From Escarpia spicata (taxonomy: Eukaryota; Annelida; Polychaeta; Sabellida; Siboglinidae): a stretch of 64,000 nt of DNA. Made by a program: the position numbers and the translations under genes. The notes under the pieces were generated by a model. The model was not told the DNA's origin, did no database searches, and saw nothing but the letters and a program-made list of their open reading frames with translations. Positions 1-15,514 of this stretch are shown one piece after another (the stretch's first letter is position 1; the number at the start of each line of letters is the position of its first letter). Where the stretch lies: positions 52,368,889-52,432,888 of the forward strand of contig OZ023213.1 in assembly GCA_963995525.1 (NCBI GenBank). Direction: 5' to 3'.

Positions 1-682
1 GGATGGTTGGCACAGGCGTCCGCCCTACGATTGCTTGAAGTTCTCTAATTTTTTTACCAGCCCGTGACCATTGCGACCGGCGGTATCTCATGTATTTCTA
101 TCAGCCATATGAATAAAAAGCAAAGTAGATTCGCAACATTTCCAGCGAACTGTTGCAGATCTACATTTGACATGCATGTTCGTGTTTTGAATGACTCGGG
201 GCAGTTCGATTAGAATAAAACTGTAAAGTCCGTTATTAAATCGGCAAAATGTGACGGCGAAATAATGTTGGCGGATCAATGGCAGTCACGTGCACACTGC
301 ATGCCGCTGTAACTGTACTAAACGGTGGCATAGTGACGCAAGTAATCGGACAAGGCTGCTGTCCGCGTCCGATTGTACTTCTGCAAATCACCGTATACGG
401 ACCTACACCGTACATCGGATATGCCGACGCTTTCGATTGTCATGCGGGTTTAAAACTTTACAATTGAAAAGCAATGTATAACGCATAGCGTTGAAGGAGC
501 ATTATATCTGTTCTCTAAAATTTGTATGCGCTAATGGGATCACTACTTTACGTATTTCCTCAATAGGATGATATGCAATAAGGATTGTTTCTTGGCCAAT
601 CAGCATGACTCACAGTGTTTGACTATGTTTTATTGATACATTTGGTCAGCGGCAGATGACAGTGTAAATAGCTTCTTTGCAG
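1..682 (+). other. Intron 4 of copy 1 (part)
   Basis: No open frame of note. It matches 22252-22933 and, more distantly, 47660-48359 in copy 3, so it is the intron in front of exon 5. I see no RNA gene or other element in it. Confidence 0.55.
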
Positions 683-733
683 GATTTGCGGGAGAAGATC
701 TATGCAAGAGATTGCCAGAAGACTTCGAGAAAA
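683..733 (+). CDS. Copy 1 exon 5
   Basis: Acceptor cttctttgcag, donor GTAAAT, 51 nt (17 codons), phase 1 on both sides. It encodes FAGEDLCKRLPEDFEK, with one of the four conserved cysteines. Copy 3 has 18 codons here (one extra residue, INPEDF in place of LPEDF). Confidence 0.7.
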
Positions 734-3700
734 GTAAATACACCTTTTGTGGTTTAGGGAGTGGTTCCTTTAGAATGGAAAGAGGCAAACATTATACCAT
801 TATTTAAAAAAGGTTCGAGAAATAAATTATAGAACTATAGACCAGTGAGTTTAACATCGGTGATTTCCAAATTATTAGAAAGACTAATTAAAGATCACAT
901 GGTGGATTTTTTGTTAAACATAACTTGATAAACTCATCTCAATATGTTTTTTTTAAAGCGAGGTCATGCTTAACAAATATGTTATGTTTTTGGAAGACAT
1001 CACTAAGTGGGTAGATGAGGGATCACCAGTAGATATCGTCTACTTAGATTTTCAAAAAGCTTTCGACAAAGTACCACATCAAAGATTACTGCTTACATTA
1101 AAGGCCCATGGCATAGGAAATGGTATTATAAACTGGATAGAAAAATGGCTGATTGACAGAAGACAACGTGTAGTAGGTGATGGGGAGTCTTCAAACTGGA
1201 AATTGGTATTGAGTGGGGTACCACAGGGATCAGTACTGTATTATTCTTAATATATATCAACAATTTGGATGATGAAATAACAAGCAAAGTGGTGAAATTT
1301 GCGGATGATACAAAAGTGTTTAGAAGGATTAAAAGTGATGGAGATAGACAACATTTACTAGATGATATTGACAAGTTGATCAAGTGGTCTGAAAAGTGGC
1401 AAATGCTGTTCAATTTTGGGAAATGTAAATGCCTCCATGCAGGACATGGGAACGAAGAGGTAGAATGTACAATGGGGGGTACTGTACTAAGTAGTACTGT
1501 AAAAAAGGAGTTAGGTTTAACCATTAGTGCTGATATGAAGGTTTCAGAGCAGTGCGGAATTGCAGCTTCAAAGGGAAATCAAATCCTTGAATTAATTACG
1601 CGAAATATAGCGTATATAAGGAAAAAAGAACCAAATAATACCGCTGTACGAAGCTATAGTGAGGCCTCATTTAGAATATTGTATACAAGCGTGGAGGCCG
1701 AATCGCAGGAAGGACGTACGATAGAAAGAGTATAGAGGAGAGCGACTAAAATGATATCAAAACTTAGTAATGAAATTCGCCTAAAGAATGTAGATTAACA
1801 ACACTAGAGACCAGGAGATTGAGATGAGATCAGATAGAAGTGTTTAAAATAATGAATGGTTATGAAAATATTGATAGAAATATTTTTTCTCTCTTAAGAA
1901 AGATAGAAGACTAGAGGACATGAAGTTACATTAGCAAAGGAGCAGTGTTGATTAGATATAAGAAAGTTATCATTTTTATAAAGGACTGTAAATGAATGGA
2001 ACATATTATCTGCTAATTGTGTGGATGTTAGTAGCGTGAATATGTTTAAAAATAAAACCGACACATACCTCGGAAGGGCGGGATACACATATATAAAAGG
2101 GGGTACTCTCGATAAGCCAAAGGGCTTCCTTGTCCATCTGCCACCTAGAGTTAATTCTCTCGGTGGCAATCTTGTTAAAACTGGTTAAATCTTGAAACGG
2201 AACACAAACATTTGTGCAAGCTGTTGTCAACATGTTTAACTCACATTGTTGAGTACCTGTCTGTAAAGGGCTGTGACTTGTGCGAACATGTTTCTGTCAC
2301 ATTGTTGAGTACATGTCTGAAACGGCAGTGACTTATGTGAACATGTTTCTATCACATTGTTGAGTACCTGTCTGTAAACGGCAGAGACTTGTGTGAACAT
2401 GTTTATGTTACATTGTTGAGTACCTGTCTGTAAACGGCAGTGACTTGTGTGAACATGTTTCTGTCGCATTGTTGAGTACGTGTCTGGAAACGGCAGTGAC
2501 TTGTGTGAACATGTTTATGTTACATTATTAAGTACCTGCTGTAAACGGCAGTGACCTGTGTGTACATGTTTCTGTCGCATTGTTGAGTACGTGTCTGTAA
2601 ACGGCAGTGACTTGTGTGAACATGTTTCACTCACATTATTAAGTACCTGCTGTAAACGGCAATGACCTGTGTGTACATGTTTCTGTCACATTGTTGAGTA
2701 CGTGTCTGTAAACGGCAGTGACTTGTGTGAACATGTTTCACTCACATTATTAAGTACCTGCTGTAAACGGCAGTGACCTGTGTGTACATGTTTCTGTCGC
2801 ATTGTTGAGTACGTGTCTGTAAACGGCAGTGACTTGTGTGAACATGTTTCAATCACGTTATTAAATACCTGCTGTAAACGGCTGTGACCTGTGTGCACAC
2901 GTTTCGCTCACATCGTTGAGTATCTGTCACTACACATAAGTGACCTGTGTGTAAACGTCTCACGCCTGACAATAACAATGTAGCTGACTACTTCCTAGTG
3001 ATACCGAGATGCTGTGGGCATGCAGAAGTCTGCGACCGAAAGTGCGTTGAGCATTTGAATACGCTGTGCGAATAGCGCACGATAAACGCGCATAACATGA
3101 CGTAGCGTAGCCTACGTCTTATGCGTTTCCGCTTGATATTAATACGGCGTGCGACGTTTGTATATGTATGTACATTTGATGTTATTGCATAGGGGTTTTG
3201 ACGCCGAAGGAGAAGGAATTGCGTATGATGTGTCTCATTCACAACGTCGGAGGATTGATCGAAACCTTCGAGACTGTCTCCGCGGGTCTCCAGTTAACCG
3301 GTAAGACATGGCCTCAACAGTGTCATCACACTAAGGGATGGCCTCTTAAGTTCGCCAATTCCAGATAAACGGTACGCGTATCTTATTCGTCCAACGCCCT
3401 CGCGAATGCATTGCATATGAGACTTACGATTTTAAGCCATTCATAGCAAAATATATATAATATTATAGAACGCGTGGCTAATGTGCATGGCTGCAATATA
3501 CGTACAGTAAATGTATAACAGTGAACGTCAGATGAGCGCGGGGCTTAGTCACGTCGTGACACAGTTTTATATCAGCACCGACCACATAATTTACAAGTCT
3601 CGTGATAGCCGAGTATTTATCAATGCTGCACCATTCACTGACACAACATACATATGACGTGTGTTATTTGACTTCAGACATCGGGTATACCGGACTCGGC

Positions 3701-6245
3701 CAATGCGACGCAATGCTGAAGGAGGAAGCAGTCAATGGTAAGGTCATCTCCAAACAAAGTGATATCACAAAACACTGCTTTAGGTAGACGTCACAACAGT
3801 GATCGCTGTGAAAGGATATATTTTCGTAATAATAATGGTGGAATTATTTGCTACAGCAACTATATACCCGAATTTAAATTATCATCCATGATAATCTACT
3901 CAAACTGTATATATTGAGTGCGCATGTGCTGCATACTTGCAAGCATGCATGCGTGCGTGTTTGTCACGTTATATAGTGTTATATAGGTGTGTTGTATCAA
4001 TTTATTTTGAAAATATTTAGTGCAGGTGTGTTAGGAAAATACGTATATATATATATATATATATGTATATAATATTATGTAGTGTGTATGTGCGCATGTA
4101 TCTATGCATGTATGCAGTGTATATTTGTATTTGAAGGCGACATCGACAATGACGTTCAAATGCTCGGCTTACTGGCGGCCGACCTCAAATGTCTGCAAGG
4201 TCACGTGATGACATTCTTCACACTTGTCTCTGAACTCACCAGCGAAGTCGAGGGTGAGCACCCGTTGTATGCCATGTCTCTTGGCTCACCGTCTATATTA
4301 ACTATTGGGGCAGTATTGGTTCCCAGGCACCGAGGCTAACTCATCTTTTTCTATGTTCATGCTATTGTATCTGTGTATATTATCGATATTATAATTATTA
4401 TTCCTACTCCTTGTACCATTGTCCTCTGAGCTGCTAACTGACGATGTATTAAAATACAGTGGTAGTTAATTAGTGTTATTTGCATACGTCTACCCCATAT
4501 TTGTTATCTTTCCAAGAAAGATATACAAGATCACTGTCAAAGAGCAAAATTGCTTCTAAAGAGGAAATTCATCCCACCAGGGGATAAGAATGTTTACCAA
4601 ACGATGCTCTGCTCATGGTAAGGTCTATGTGAAGACGTTTCTCGTTGACACTTGCAGCCAAAGACCCTGACCTCGTGCGCATGGGACTGGTACAGGCGTT
4701 GGTTGTCTTTGAGACTGTGGTAGAGGATGTGAAGAAATCACTTTCTCCTTTCGTCAACTTCATGGGGCGTCTCGAAGGTCAGTTATCTCTTCAATTATCC
4801 ACAATCAGCCAGGGTGGCGATTAATAACTAAATTCAGTTTGCTGAATTGGTTATCCCGGATGTGGGAACGTTGCGACCGCGCCAAGCACCAAAAAGCTAA
4901 GCGGTTAAAACACCCTGTGTCAGTGTATTGCCAACATAGTTTTTTCTAATTAACAATCTGACCGTTTTGTTTACTTTTCGCGTGCGACAAAATTAAACTG
5001 CCTAAAACAAATTCCGCCAAGTTTTCTAACGGGTAACGCTCATTTGAATTCATCAGGCATTCCGTCGTATATTTTCTTACAATTCAGGCCCATAGTGTAT
5101 TTCTTTGTGAAAAAAAGAAAAAAGTATGGTAGAGCTTAAGGGCCCGAGTAATTGACCTATCCATCACGTTACCTCTTGCCTAATAAAACTCCGCCAAGCT
5201 ATTACCAACCACGTGGTGGGTTCGGACATTCGGTCGTATGTTTTGTTGAAACTCACAAAACACACAAATGTTTCTTTGTGAGAAAACCATAAGGCAAAGT
5301 TTTTAAAGTGACAACTGTATGCTGTAATGTTTGGTTTATGATATATCATACATCAATAGTAATGTAATTCACCTATATTTCTATTGTCCACATGGCAAAG
5401 GCAAAGCTTGACGGAAGTCACACGCAAAAATTGAATTGTGACGTAGTCAAATCGCGACGTACTAGATACATCAATTGACGGCTCGTCTACGTCGCGGTTT
5501 GCTACATCAAAATCAAAATGATACATGTGATCTCCGTTAAGCTTTGTCTATGCCAACAATGTTGACAACGGTTATATATGTGATTTACATTAAGATTGCG
5601 CCATGACATCTCCTAGATCAAACATTTCCGCATATATTTGCCACCTTTAAACTTTGCCTTACGTTTCTCTCATAATAAAAATAATTGGGGGAGCCAGAAT
5701 TACAAAAAAATATACAACGGAATGTATTTGTTGATGGCTTGACGAATATTTTGTCAGACAACAATTTGCACGATGGATCCGTCAATTGAAATACACAATT
5801 TATAAGATCCCTGTAATTGCACCGCAATGATACGGCTACAATTTAGGTTTTGACTAGTATAGTAATTCAACGCTCGCACATATTTTCAGAGGGCATGAAC
5901 AAGCCAGACATCAAGCCAGATATCAACAACCCGGTACGTGCCATGGGAGGCAAGAAGCCAGGCAAGACGCCGGACCATTCCAAGGAGGAGAAGCCGGACC
6001 ATTCCAAGGAGAAGCCGGACCATTCCAAGGAGAAGCCGGACCATTCCAAGGAGGACAAGCAGGACCATTCCAGGGAGGACAAGCCGGACCATTCCAAGGA
6101 GGACAAGCCAGACCAATCCAAGGAGGACAAGCTGGACTATCCAAAGGAGGACAAGCCAGAGACACCTTCCGGCGAGAAGCGAGACATGATGAGGACACTT
6201 GAGATGATCTCTCGTCTCCTCGAGACACGCGCAGACAATAATTAG
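683..6245 (+). CDS. Gene copy 1 (3' part): secreted modular repeat-tailed protein, exons 5-10
   Basis: Exons at 683-733, 3193-3300, 3678-3737, 4137-4253, 4658-4777 and 5890-6245 (TAG 6243-6245). Each has an AG acceptor and GT donor and each internal exon is a whole number of codons, entered and left in phase 1, so the frame stays open to the stop. The first four exons, including the signal peptide, would lie left of the window. The visible exons equal those of copy 2 except for one codon in exon 7. The C-terminal exon carries eight lysine/aspartate-rich repeats of the type PDHSKE(D)K and ends in a helix-like stretch [17 protein letters not shown] that is identical in copy 3. I do not recognise the family. 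Secretion is inferred from the signal peptide of copy 3. Confidence is high for the exon structure and low for any function. Confidence 0.72.
757..2196 (+). mobile_element. CR1/Rex1-like LINE fragment in intron 5 of copy 1
   Basis: Reverse transcriptase pieces read on the plus strand: VDIVYLDFQKAFDKVPHQRL, then LSGVPQGSVL, a frameshift near 1235-1265, then KVVKFADDTKVFRR with the catalytic FADD. Further stops and frameshifts follow to about 2196. The intron of copy 3 runs uninterrupted across this point (48430-48440), so the element entered after the copy 1/2 lineage split from copy 3. No 5' part (endonuclease) is present. Confidence 0.75.
2231..2935 (+). repeat. 56-bp minisatellite, about 12 units, intron 5 of copy 1
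   Basis: Units of 55-56 bp built on ttgttgagtacctgtctgta and aacggcagtgacttgtgtga, ending acatgtttctgtcaca. The corresponding array in copy 2 is exactly 111 bp (two units) shorter, and copy 3 has only about three degenerate units (48470-48640). Confidence 0.85.
3193..3300 (+). CDS. Copy 1 exon 6
   Basis: Acceptor gttattgcatag, donor GTAAGA, 108 nt, phase 1 in and out. It encodes a helix-like module starting LTPKEKELRMMCLIHN and ending SAGLQLT. The cysteine in MMCLIHN is conserved in copy 3 (RLMCLIHN). Confidence 0.75.
3678..3737 (+). CDS. Copy 1 exon 7
   Basis: Acceptor ttgacttcag, donor GTAAGG, 60 nt, phase 1 in and out. It encodes [20 protein letters not shown], including the third conserved cysteine. 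The methionine codon ATG at 3713-3715 is TTG (Leu) in copy 2, the only coding difference I see between copies 1 and 2. Confidence 0.7.
4137..4253 (+). CDS. Copy 1 exon 8
   Basis: Acceptor tttgtatttgaag, donor GTGAGC, 117 nt, phase 1 in and out. It encodes a 39-residue amphipathic module with the motif LLAADLKCLQ, which carries the fourth conserved cysteine. Confidence 0.73.
4658..4777 (+). CDS. Copy 1 exon 9
   Basis: Acceptor gacacttgcag, donor GTCAGT, 120 nt, phase 1 in and out. It encodes [20 protein letters not shown] and then [20 protein letters not shown]. It is strongly conserved in copy 3, with changes mainly at the end (FIHFMEKLE there). Confidence 0.75.
4782..5889 (+). other. Intron 9 of copy 1, mostly a foldback repeat
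   Basis: Between exon 9 and exon 10. The right part is the 635-bp inverted repeat described separately. At 5010-5110 a diverged direct copy of part of its left arm is seen (ttccgccaag, cattccgtcgtat, ttctttgtga in the same order). Confidence 0.6.
5153..5788. repeat. Long foldback / MITE-like inverted repeat in intron 9 (copy 1)
   Basis: Left and right halves are imperfect reverse complements around a centre near 5480. Paired blocks include taatgtaattcacctatatt with the complement of atatatgtgatttacatta, ggcaaaggcaaagcttgacg with the complement of cgttaagctttgtctatgcc, and gtgagaaaaccataaggcaa with the complement of ttgccttacgtttctctcat. Arms are roughly 300 bp. There is no coding capacity. 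Copies occur at 27293-27928 and 51768-52360, and half of one at 60605-60790, so it is probably a non-autonomous DNA transposon. Confidence 0.7.
5890..6245 (+). CDS. Copy 1 exon 10 (C-terminal repeat tail)
   Basis: Acceptor acatattttcag; open to TAG 6243-6245. It starts EGMNKPDIKPDINNPVRAMG, followed by GGKKPGK and eight charged repeats based on PDHSKEDK (variants QDHSRE, PDQSKE, LDYPKE), then PETPSGEK and the conserved [17 protein letters not shown] end. Only one PDINN motif is present, against 15 in copy 3. The tail is a polyampholyte expected to be disordered up to the last 25 residues. Confidence 0.75.
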
Positions 6246-6810
6246 CTCCGTTTGTTTCCACACGCGGTCAGACCGTTGGACAAACAGCTTAATACTACGT
6301 GAGTTACTTCTTGCCCGTAACGGCAAACATTGTTAGCGGGAATTCTAACATATTTTGCTAAGGTAAAACAGTATGGTCTAACGTTTGAATACTCACTTTC
6401 GTAAGACTTAGCGGAATGTCTGTTCACACACACCGATTCACTGCTAATGTTGCCTGTAGGTTTGGTTAACATTTTATGGCGTCGCTGGTGTCATTGACGA
6501 TCAATCCAGCAGGAAACGCACACGCTGCATGAGTAAAATAATCTATAATTCACATTTCCGCTTAAGTATGATTAAAGTTATCTTAGCGTTATCAGCTACG
6601 TATTATTGTGATCATTGTTAAGCAAGTGTCTGTTTAATAAATCGTTATTATTACGTACAACTGGTGTTTTTCACGTGTACGTGACGATTGCTGATATGCA
6701 ACAGTACAGAATGCGTCAAAATGTTGTGCCACATACGTACATACATCAATATATACGCACGTGCACGCATCCATATATGCATACTTATATAAAGCCACAC
6801 ATGCACACAT
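6246..6810 (+). other. 3'UTR and proximal spacer after copy 1
   Basis: Conserved in all three copies from the stop codon through the AATAAA block. No open frame of note. The right end (6720-6810) has short CATA/CACG-rich simple sequence next to the hAT insertion. Confidence 0.5.
6636..6641 (+). terminator. Poly(A) signal candidate, copy 1
   Basis: AATAAA 391 bp after the stop, inside a block (gtgtctgtttaataaatcgt) conserved after copies 2 and 3. No cDNA evidence is available. Confidence 0.45.
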
Positions 6811-8263
6811 CAGGGATGAGAGTGACATTTAGAGAAAAAACCGGAAATTTTGCTGTGGCCCACATTTCAGCCCGAGAGGACTGTCTCATCTAACCGGGGG
6901 GGGGGGGGGGGGGGGTATTGTTTAATTGTAGACGACATATGGTGTATTTTGAGCAATATTAAATAGGAAATCTTAACATTTCCAATAGCAAACAAGTACA
7001 CGGACTCACGCACACATTGTCATAGTACTAACTCACTTGGTAATGATATTTTCTGGGCTGAGCCCGAGTTGGCTGACGGGCAGGTTTCTCCTTGGCCAGC
7101 TTTGTCAAAGCAGCCCGTTGATGGGCCATTGTAGCTTTCTTCGTTGCCAGCTCAACTACTTCCTTAGCTTTGTACTTGGTGGCTGCCTTCGTCTTTGACA
7201 TGTTCTGCTCAGTTTTCTTCTCCTCCATCTTTCCTTCCTCGGCAAGATGCATGGAGTACATTTTGTGTGCACCCCCGTGTTGTGAACGAGGCGACCAGTC
7301 CTGTTTGTGGAAGTTCTGTATAGCAGTCTTGTTGCTTGCCATGAGTGAGTACTTCACTGTCTGGATAGTGTTGAATGTACTAACATTCTTTCTGGCAGTG
7401 ACGGTATTCATGATGCTAGACATGTGACTAAAACACCCTTCCACTCGAGGACCATGAAAGCAGCTCATCATTGCAGCCACCAGCTTTGACAAGGCTGGGA
7501 ACTTGCCAGTAGAGAATATGGTAGCCCACCACGAGTCCAATCTGGAACTTGTGGAAGTGTGTTGTCTACAATGGAATCGGCGAACTTGCATGTGATACGC
7601 CCTCTGTTCAGGTTCTAATAGAACATTGGTGACCAGCGTGGGCAGTGCCAGCGTGTGTACTTCAATGCCTTCGGTTCCCTTCTGACTGTAGCCTGTAGGA
7701 TCCAATCCGCATAGTTGACATCGGCCTCGCACCACAAACAGTAAGCTTTCCCTGGTGTTGATAATTTATTGATGAATATATCCAACATTGTGTCTCCAGC
7801 CGATCTCTCCAGCCACGCCCAATTCCACTTATTCTTGACACTTTTGTCAATGTTCTTCACGCAACATTTGTCTTGCCGTACAACAAATCGTGGATTAGTC
7901 CTTGTGTTCGAACATGATCGACATCTCCACAAAATACATCGTCGTTTCCTATTGGTCCACTGCTTTTGTACGCGCACTTCGAAAGCGCTGAAGCGAGCAG
8001 CCGACAGAACTAAGGGGTTTACTTTGCATATTCACGGGTTCGGTTAGGTCGGTTCTGTCTCTAATCGCCAGGCAGCGTCATTAACAAGTGGCGACACCTG
8101 GTGGATAGATGGTTAGCTCAATCCGCAGATAGATCGTCAGTGAATAATTGTTCAGGATTTTATTCATTTTTTTTCTCCTCGGATTTACACGATTCACAAA
8201 AGTTATCTTTGGAGCAGTATAAAAACCGGAATTCCGGAAAAAACCGGACATTTCTCATCCCTG
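6811..8263 (-). mobile_element. Degenerate hAT-type DNA transposon (spacer 1)
   Basis: Bounded by a perfect 11-bp terminal inverted repeat, CAGGGATGAGA at 6811-6821 and TCTCATCCCTG at 8253-8263; CAGGG starts are typical of hAT ends. Minus-strand reading frames 7615-7977 and 7028-7735 give a BED-like piece (AYCLWCEADVNYADW) and a C-terminal piece with FPALSKLVAAMMSCF and GPRVEGCFSHM, resembling the hAT dimerisation region. They are in different frames and the catalytic core is missing, so the element is non-autonomous. Flanking 8-mers gcacacat and acacacgc are only a partial target-site duplication within simple sequence. Confidence 0.65.
6896..6915 (+). repeat. Poly(G) run
   Basis: 20 G in a row inside the hAT element. 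The copies at 29036 and 33025 have 19 and 13, so the tract is length-unstable or hard to sequence. Confidence 0.9.
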
Positions 8264-8430
8264 ACACACGCACACACGCACACACACACACACACGTATA
8301 TATATACACACGCACACGCACATGCATGCACGCGCACGCAACCATACATCAATACATACGCACATGCACGCATCCATACATCAATACATACGCACATGCA
8401 CGCATCCATACATAAAAGCCCACATGCGCA
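8264..8430 (+). repeat. CA/ACGC/CATA simple sequence
   Basis: Alternating purine-pyrimidine tract directly right of the hAT element. Frames over it are low complexity and not coding. Confidence 0.8.
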
Positions 8431-8879
8431 CGCACGAATTGTACGAACACACCCATTATTGTAGGGCATTATGTGTATGACCAAGACAATGATGAAGCAC
8501 AATGATGATGATGATGATGACTTAATTACACGAGCGATTGTTTGTCCGTTTAGTTGGGCACATCATCGCGCGCCACGGAGCGCTGCTGATATTGCCATGA
8601 CAAAACGACGACGTTAAGTTCATCCGATAATCTCGCTGCCTGCCAAAATTCGGCGGTTTGTGTTTTAGCCAATAGTGGTTGATATAGATATAGCGTGTAA
8701 TGTTCGGGAAATAGTATATATATATTTCAATACACAGTACCTCTCAGCCACTCGTGACAATGGTTGAACTGGTCATATATGTGGGGAGTTCCTGTAACTG
8801 CTCTTTGATGTGGGGAGAGTGCGAGAATGACCGGCAGAAACAGATGCAGCTGGGTAATTAATTCAGTGAACTTCCGCAC

Positions 8880-8881
<2 letters not shown>
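8431..8881 (+). other. Spacer segment
   Basis: Recurs at 30570-31019, 34590-35042 and 57025-57475 but has no coding signal. A short ATG trinucleotide run lies near 8500. Nothing else recognised. Confidence 0.5.
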
Positions 8882-13599
<4,718 letters not shown>

Positions 13600-13732
13600 T
13601 TAACAACTTAAAACCTTCCACCCCCAATCGGCCCATCTGACACAGAAGAGTATAGTGTGCGTGCGCCTCGTTGTGCAATAAAAGACTGCCGTGGCGCCCG
13701 GCAACGCAACGTGCTTGCTCTGAGCTGCGAAG
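13600..13732 (+). promoter_or_regulatory. Putative core promoter of copy 2
   Basis: This block is conserved with 40150-40280 in front of copy 3. It has a TATA-like AATAAAAG at 13677-13684, about 50 bp before the ATG. An NRF1-like palindrome intact in copy 3 is degraded here to tgtgcgtgcgcc. Inferred from position and conservation only. Confidence 0.4.
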
Positions 13733-13801
13733 ATGAAGGTCGACGTCGTTCTCGTGTAGCTCGCTCTCGTGTCTGTGACTCTGGCGAAACCACCTGGAAA
13801 G
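13733..13801 (+). pseudogene. Copy 2 exon 1: broken signal-peptide exon
   Basis: 69 nt ending AAG with donor GTACGT, phase 0, aligned base for base with 40281-40349. Codon 9 is TAG (13757-13759). Codon 4 is GAC (Asp) where copy 3 has ACC (Thr), placing a charge in the hydrophobic stretch. The remainder, [11 protein letters not shown], is close to copy 3. Confidence 0.7.
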
Positions 13802-13904
13802 GTACGTCGCATTGATACTGATTACTGTCAAATGTTTTGTTTGTAATTATTAGTACTACTATTTTAATTTGTTAACTTACAGGTTCTTACAAGTCCTCTT
13901 CTGG

Positions 13905-15490
13905 CTTCTAGGCTGTGATGCCTCTTACGCCAGCTCTGATGTTTGTCGTCAAACTACACGCTGCTCATGCGTCTGACGAGTTGTGCCCTAATAGGGGTGG
14001 GGCTGTGTAATCAAGCTTAATTGGGTGGTGTTTCTATAATTTGTCTAATTTTCCCTCAACGAACTGCAGTGATGGAATCTCTACCACAGACTCTCGGAGG
14101 TTGGTCCATACGTCCGTGCAACTGTGAATAAATGAATTTTGTTATGTTTAACGGATATCGTCCTTTGAGTATTTTTAGGGGATGCCCTCCCGTGCATGAT
14201 TCATTATCCCTCAAAGTTATAAAGTTTGATGTCACTGCTGTATCATATTTCTCTGTTAAAATCTTATACATTTCAATCATGTCTCCTCTGAGGCGACGAT
14301 ATGCCAGAGTTGGTAATTTTAGTCTTTGCAGACGTTCATTATATTAAAGATGTTTAAAACCTGGAATTAATTTAATTGACCTACGCTGAACATTTTCAAG
14401 AGATGTAATGTGTTTCATTAAGAACGGAGCCCACACTTGAATTGCATATTCAATATGTGGACGGACGAGATATTTAAAAACAGTAGAAAAACACTGTTTA
14501 TCCATATAATCAAAAGTGCGACGAATTATCCACATCATTGAATTGGCTTTATTAATTTTGTTCCGACATATGTGCTTCGAAGTTAAGTGTTCAGTCAAAA
14601 GTGACGACAATATCCTTCATCTTATACGTACTTACCAGCTTTATATGATTAGGTCCCAGTGTGTTATCTCATTTATAAATGTCATACGGACGTTTTTGTC
14701 GGATAAATGAATATTGTATTTGGTCTTCATTGGTCTCTCACGGGTTGCATGACATATACTGTGGTTTGGAAAAAGCAATTACATTTTGTGTGATTATAAT
14801 ATAACCAAGTCCGGAAAGGAAACCTGTTCTTTTTTAATATAATTGGTATAATTTAACGATGTCGACGGAATACAAGCAACCGCCTTATGGTCTGAGAGGC
14901 CGATTGGCGCGGTATTGACAGGACGACGATAAAAGTTAGGTAAGTTGGTGTAGACGTTATCCAATATCGCGTGTCCTCTTGTTGGTTGGTCGACAATGTT
15001 TCAAGTCGTGATTTCGTTTCAAGTGAGAATCCTTCATCTTGTTGAAGTCGCCCATTATGCCGATACCTGTATATGGGTGGTGTAGGCGTATGTAGTTTTA
15101 GCGACTGGCCGATGTGATTTAGCATTGCCCAATCATCTAACCCGGGAGGATGATTGTATAGTTACAATTGTCAGTTGTGGGTGGTCGCGAGGCATCTTTG
15201 GTGGGCGTATAATTATCCATAACGTTTCTAGCTCGGGTTGTAAATCAACCGGACTAATATTTATTTGGAATTGCGTCTCGAACATAGCAGGCTATACCTC
15301 CGCGTTGGCGGCCGTCTTGTCTGTCTCTCCGGTAAATATTGAACCCGGACAGCGACAGCGGGCCGTTTGGTATGATGTTGTTGCACCACGTTTCTGCTAT
15401 AGCTATCACGTCTACCCCGTAGTTGTCCTTTATCACTTTAATTTCGTCCAGTTTACTAGATAACACTCCGCGAATGTTTGTATTGATTAT
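13905..15490 (-). mobile_element. CR1-type LINE remnant in intron 1 of copy 2
   Basis: Read on the minus strand: an endonuclease start (IAIAETWCNN, RGGIACYVRDAIPNKY) at 15466-15254, a degenerate GDFN-like region near 15050, then directly the RT C-terminal region ([31 protein letters not shown]) at 14610-14340 and a tail at 14280-14056. The RT catalytic core is missing, so the copy is internally deleted. A related, further interrupted copy lies at the same place in copy 3 (40460-41870). Confidence 0.7.
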
Positions 15491-15514
15491 CGTTGGTAGG
15501 TCACATTTGTTTGT

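Noticed and set aside
2231..2935. Regular repeats considered as a CRISPR array
   Set aside because: Units are contiguous 55-56-bp minisatellite copies without distinct spacers, in an intron of a eukaryotic gene.
5867..6326. Minus-strand and alternative plus frames over the copy 1 tail (also 28007-28466)
   Set aside because: Shadows of the [12 protein letters not shown] repeats in the real exon 10.
7170..7427. Plus-strand frame within the hAT element (also 29309-29566)
   Set aside because: Opposite to the recognisable minus-strand transposase fragments; a shadow frame.
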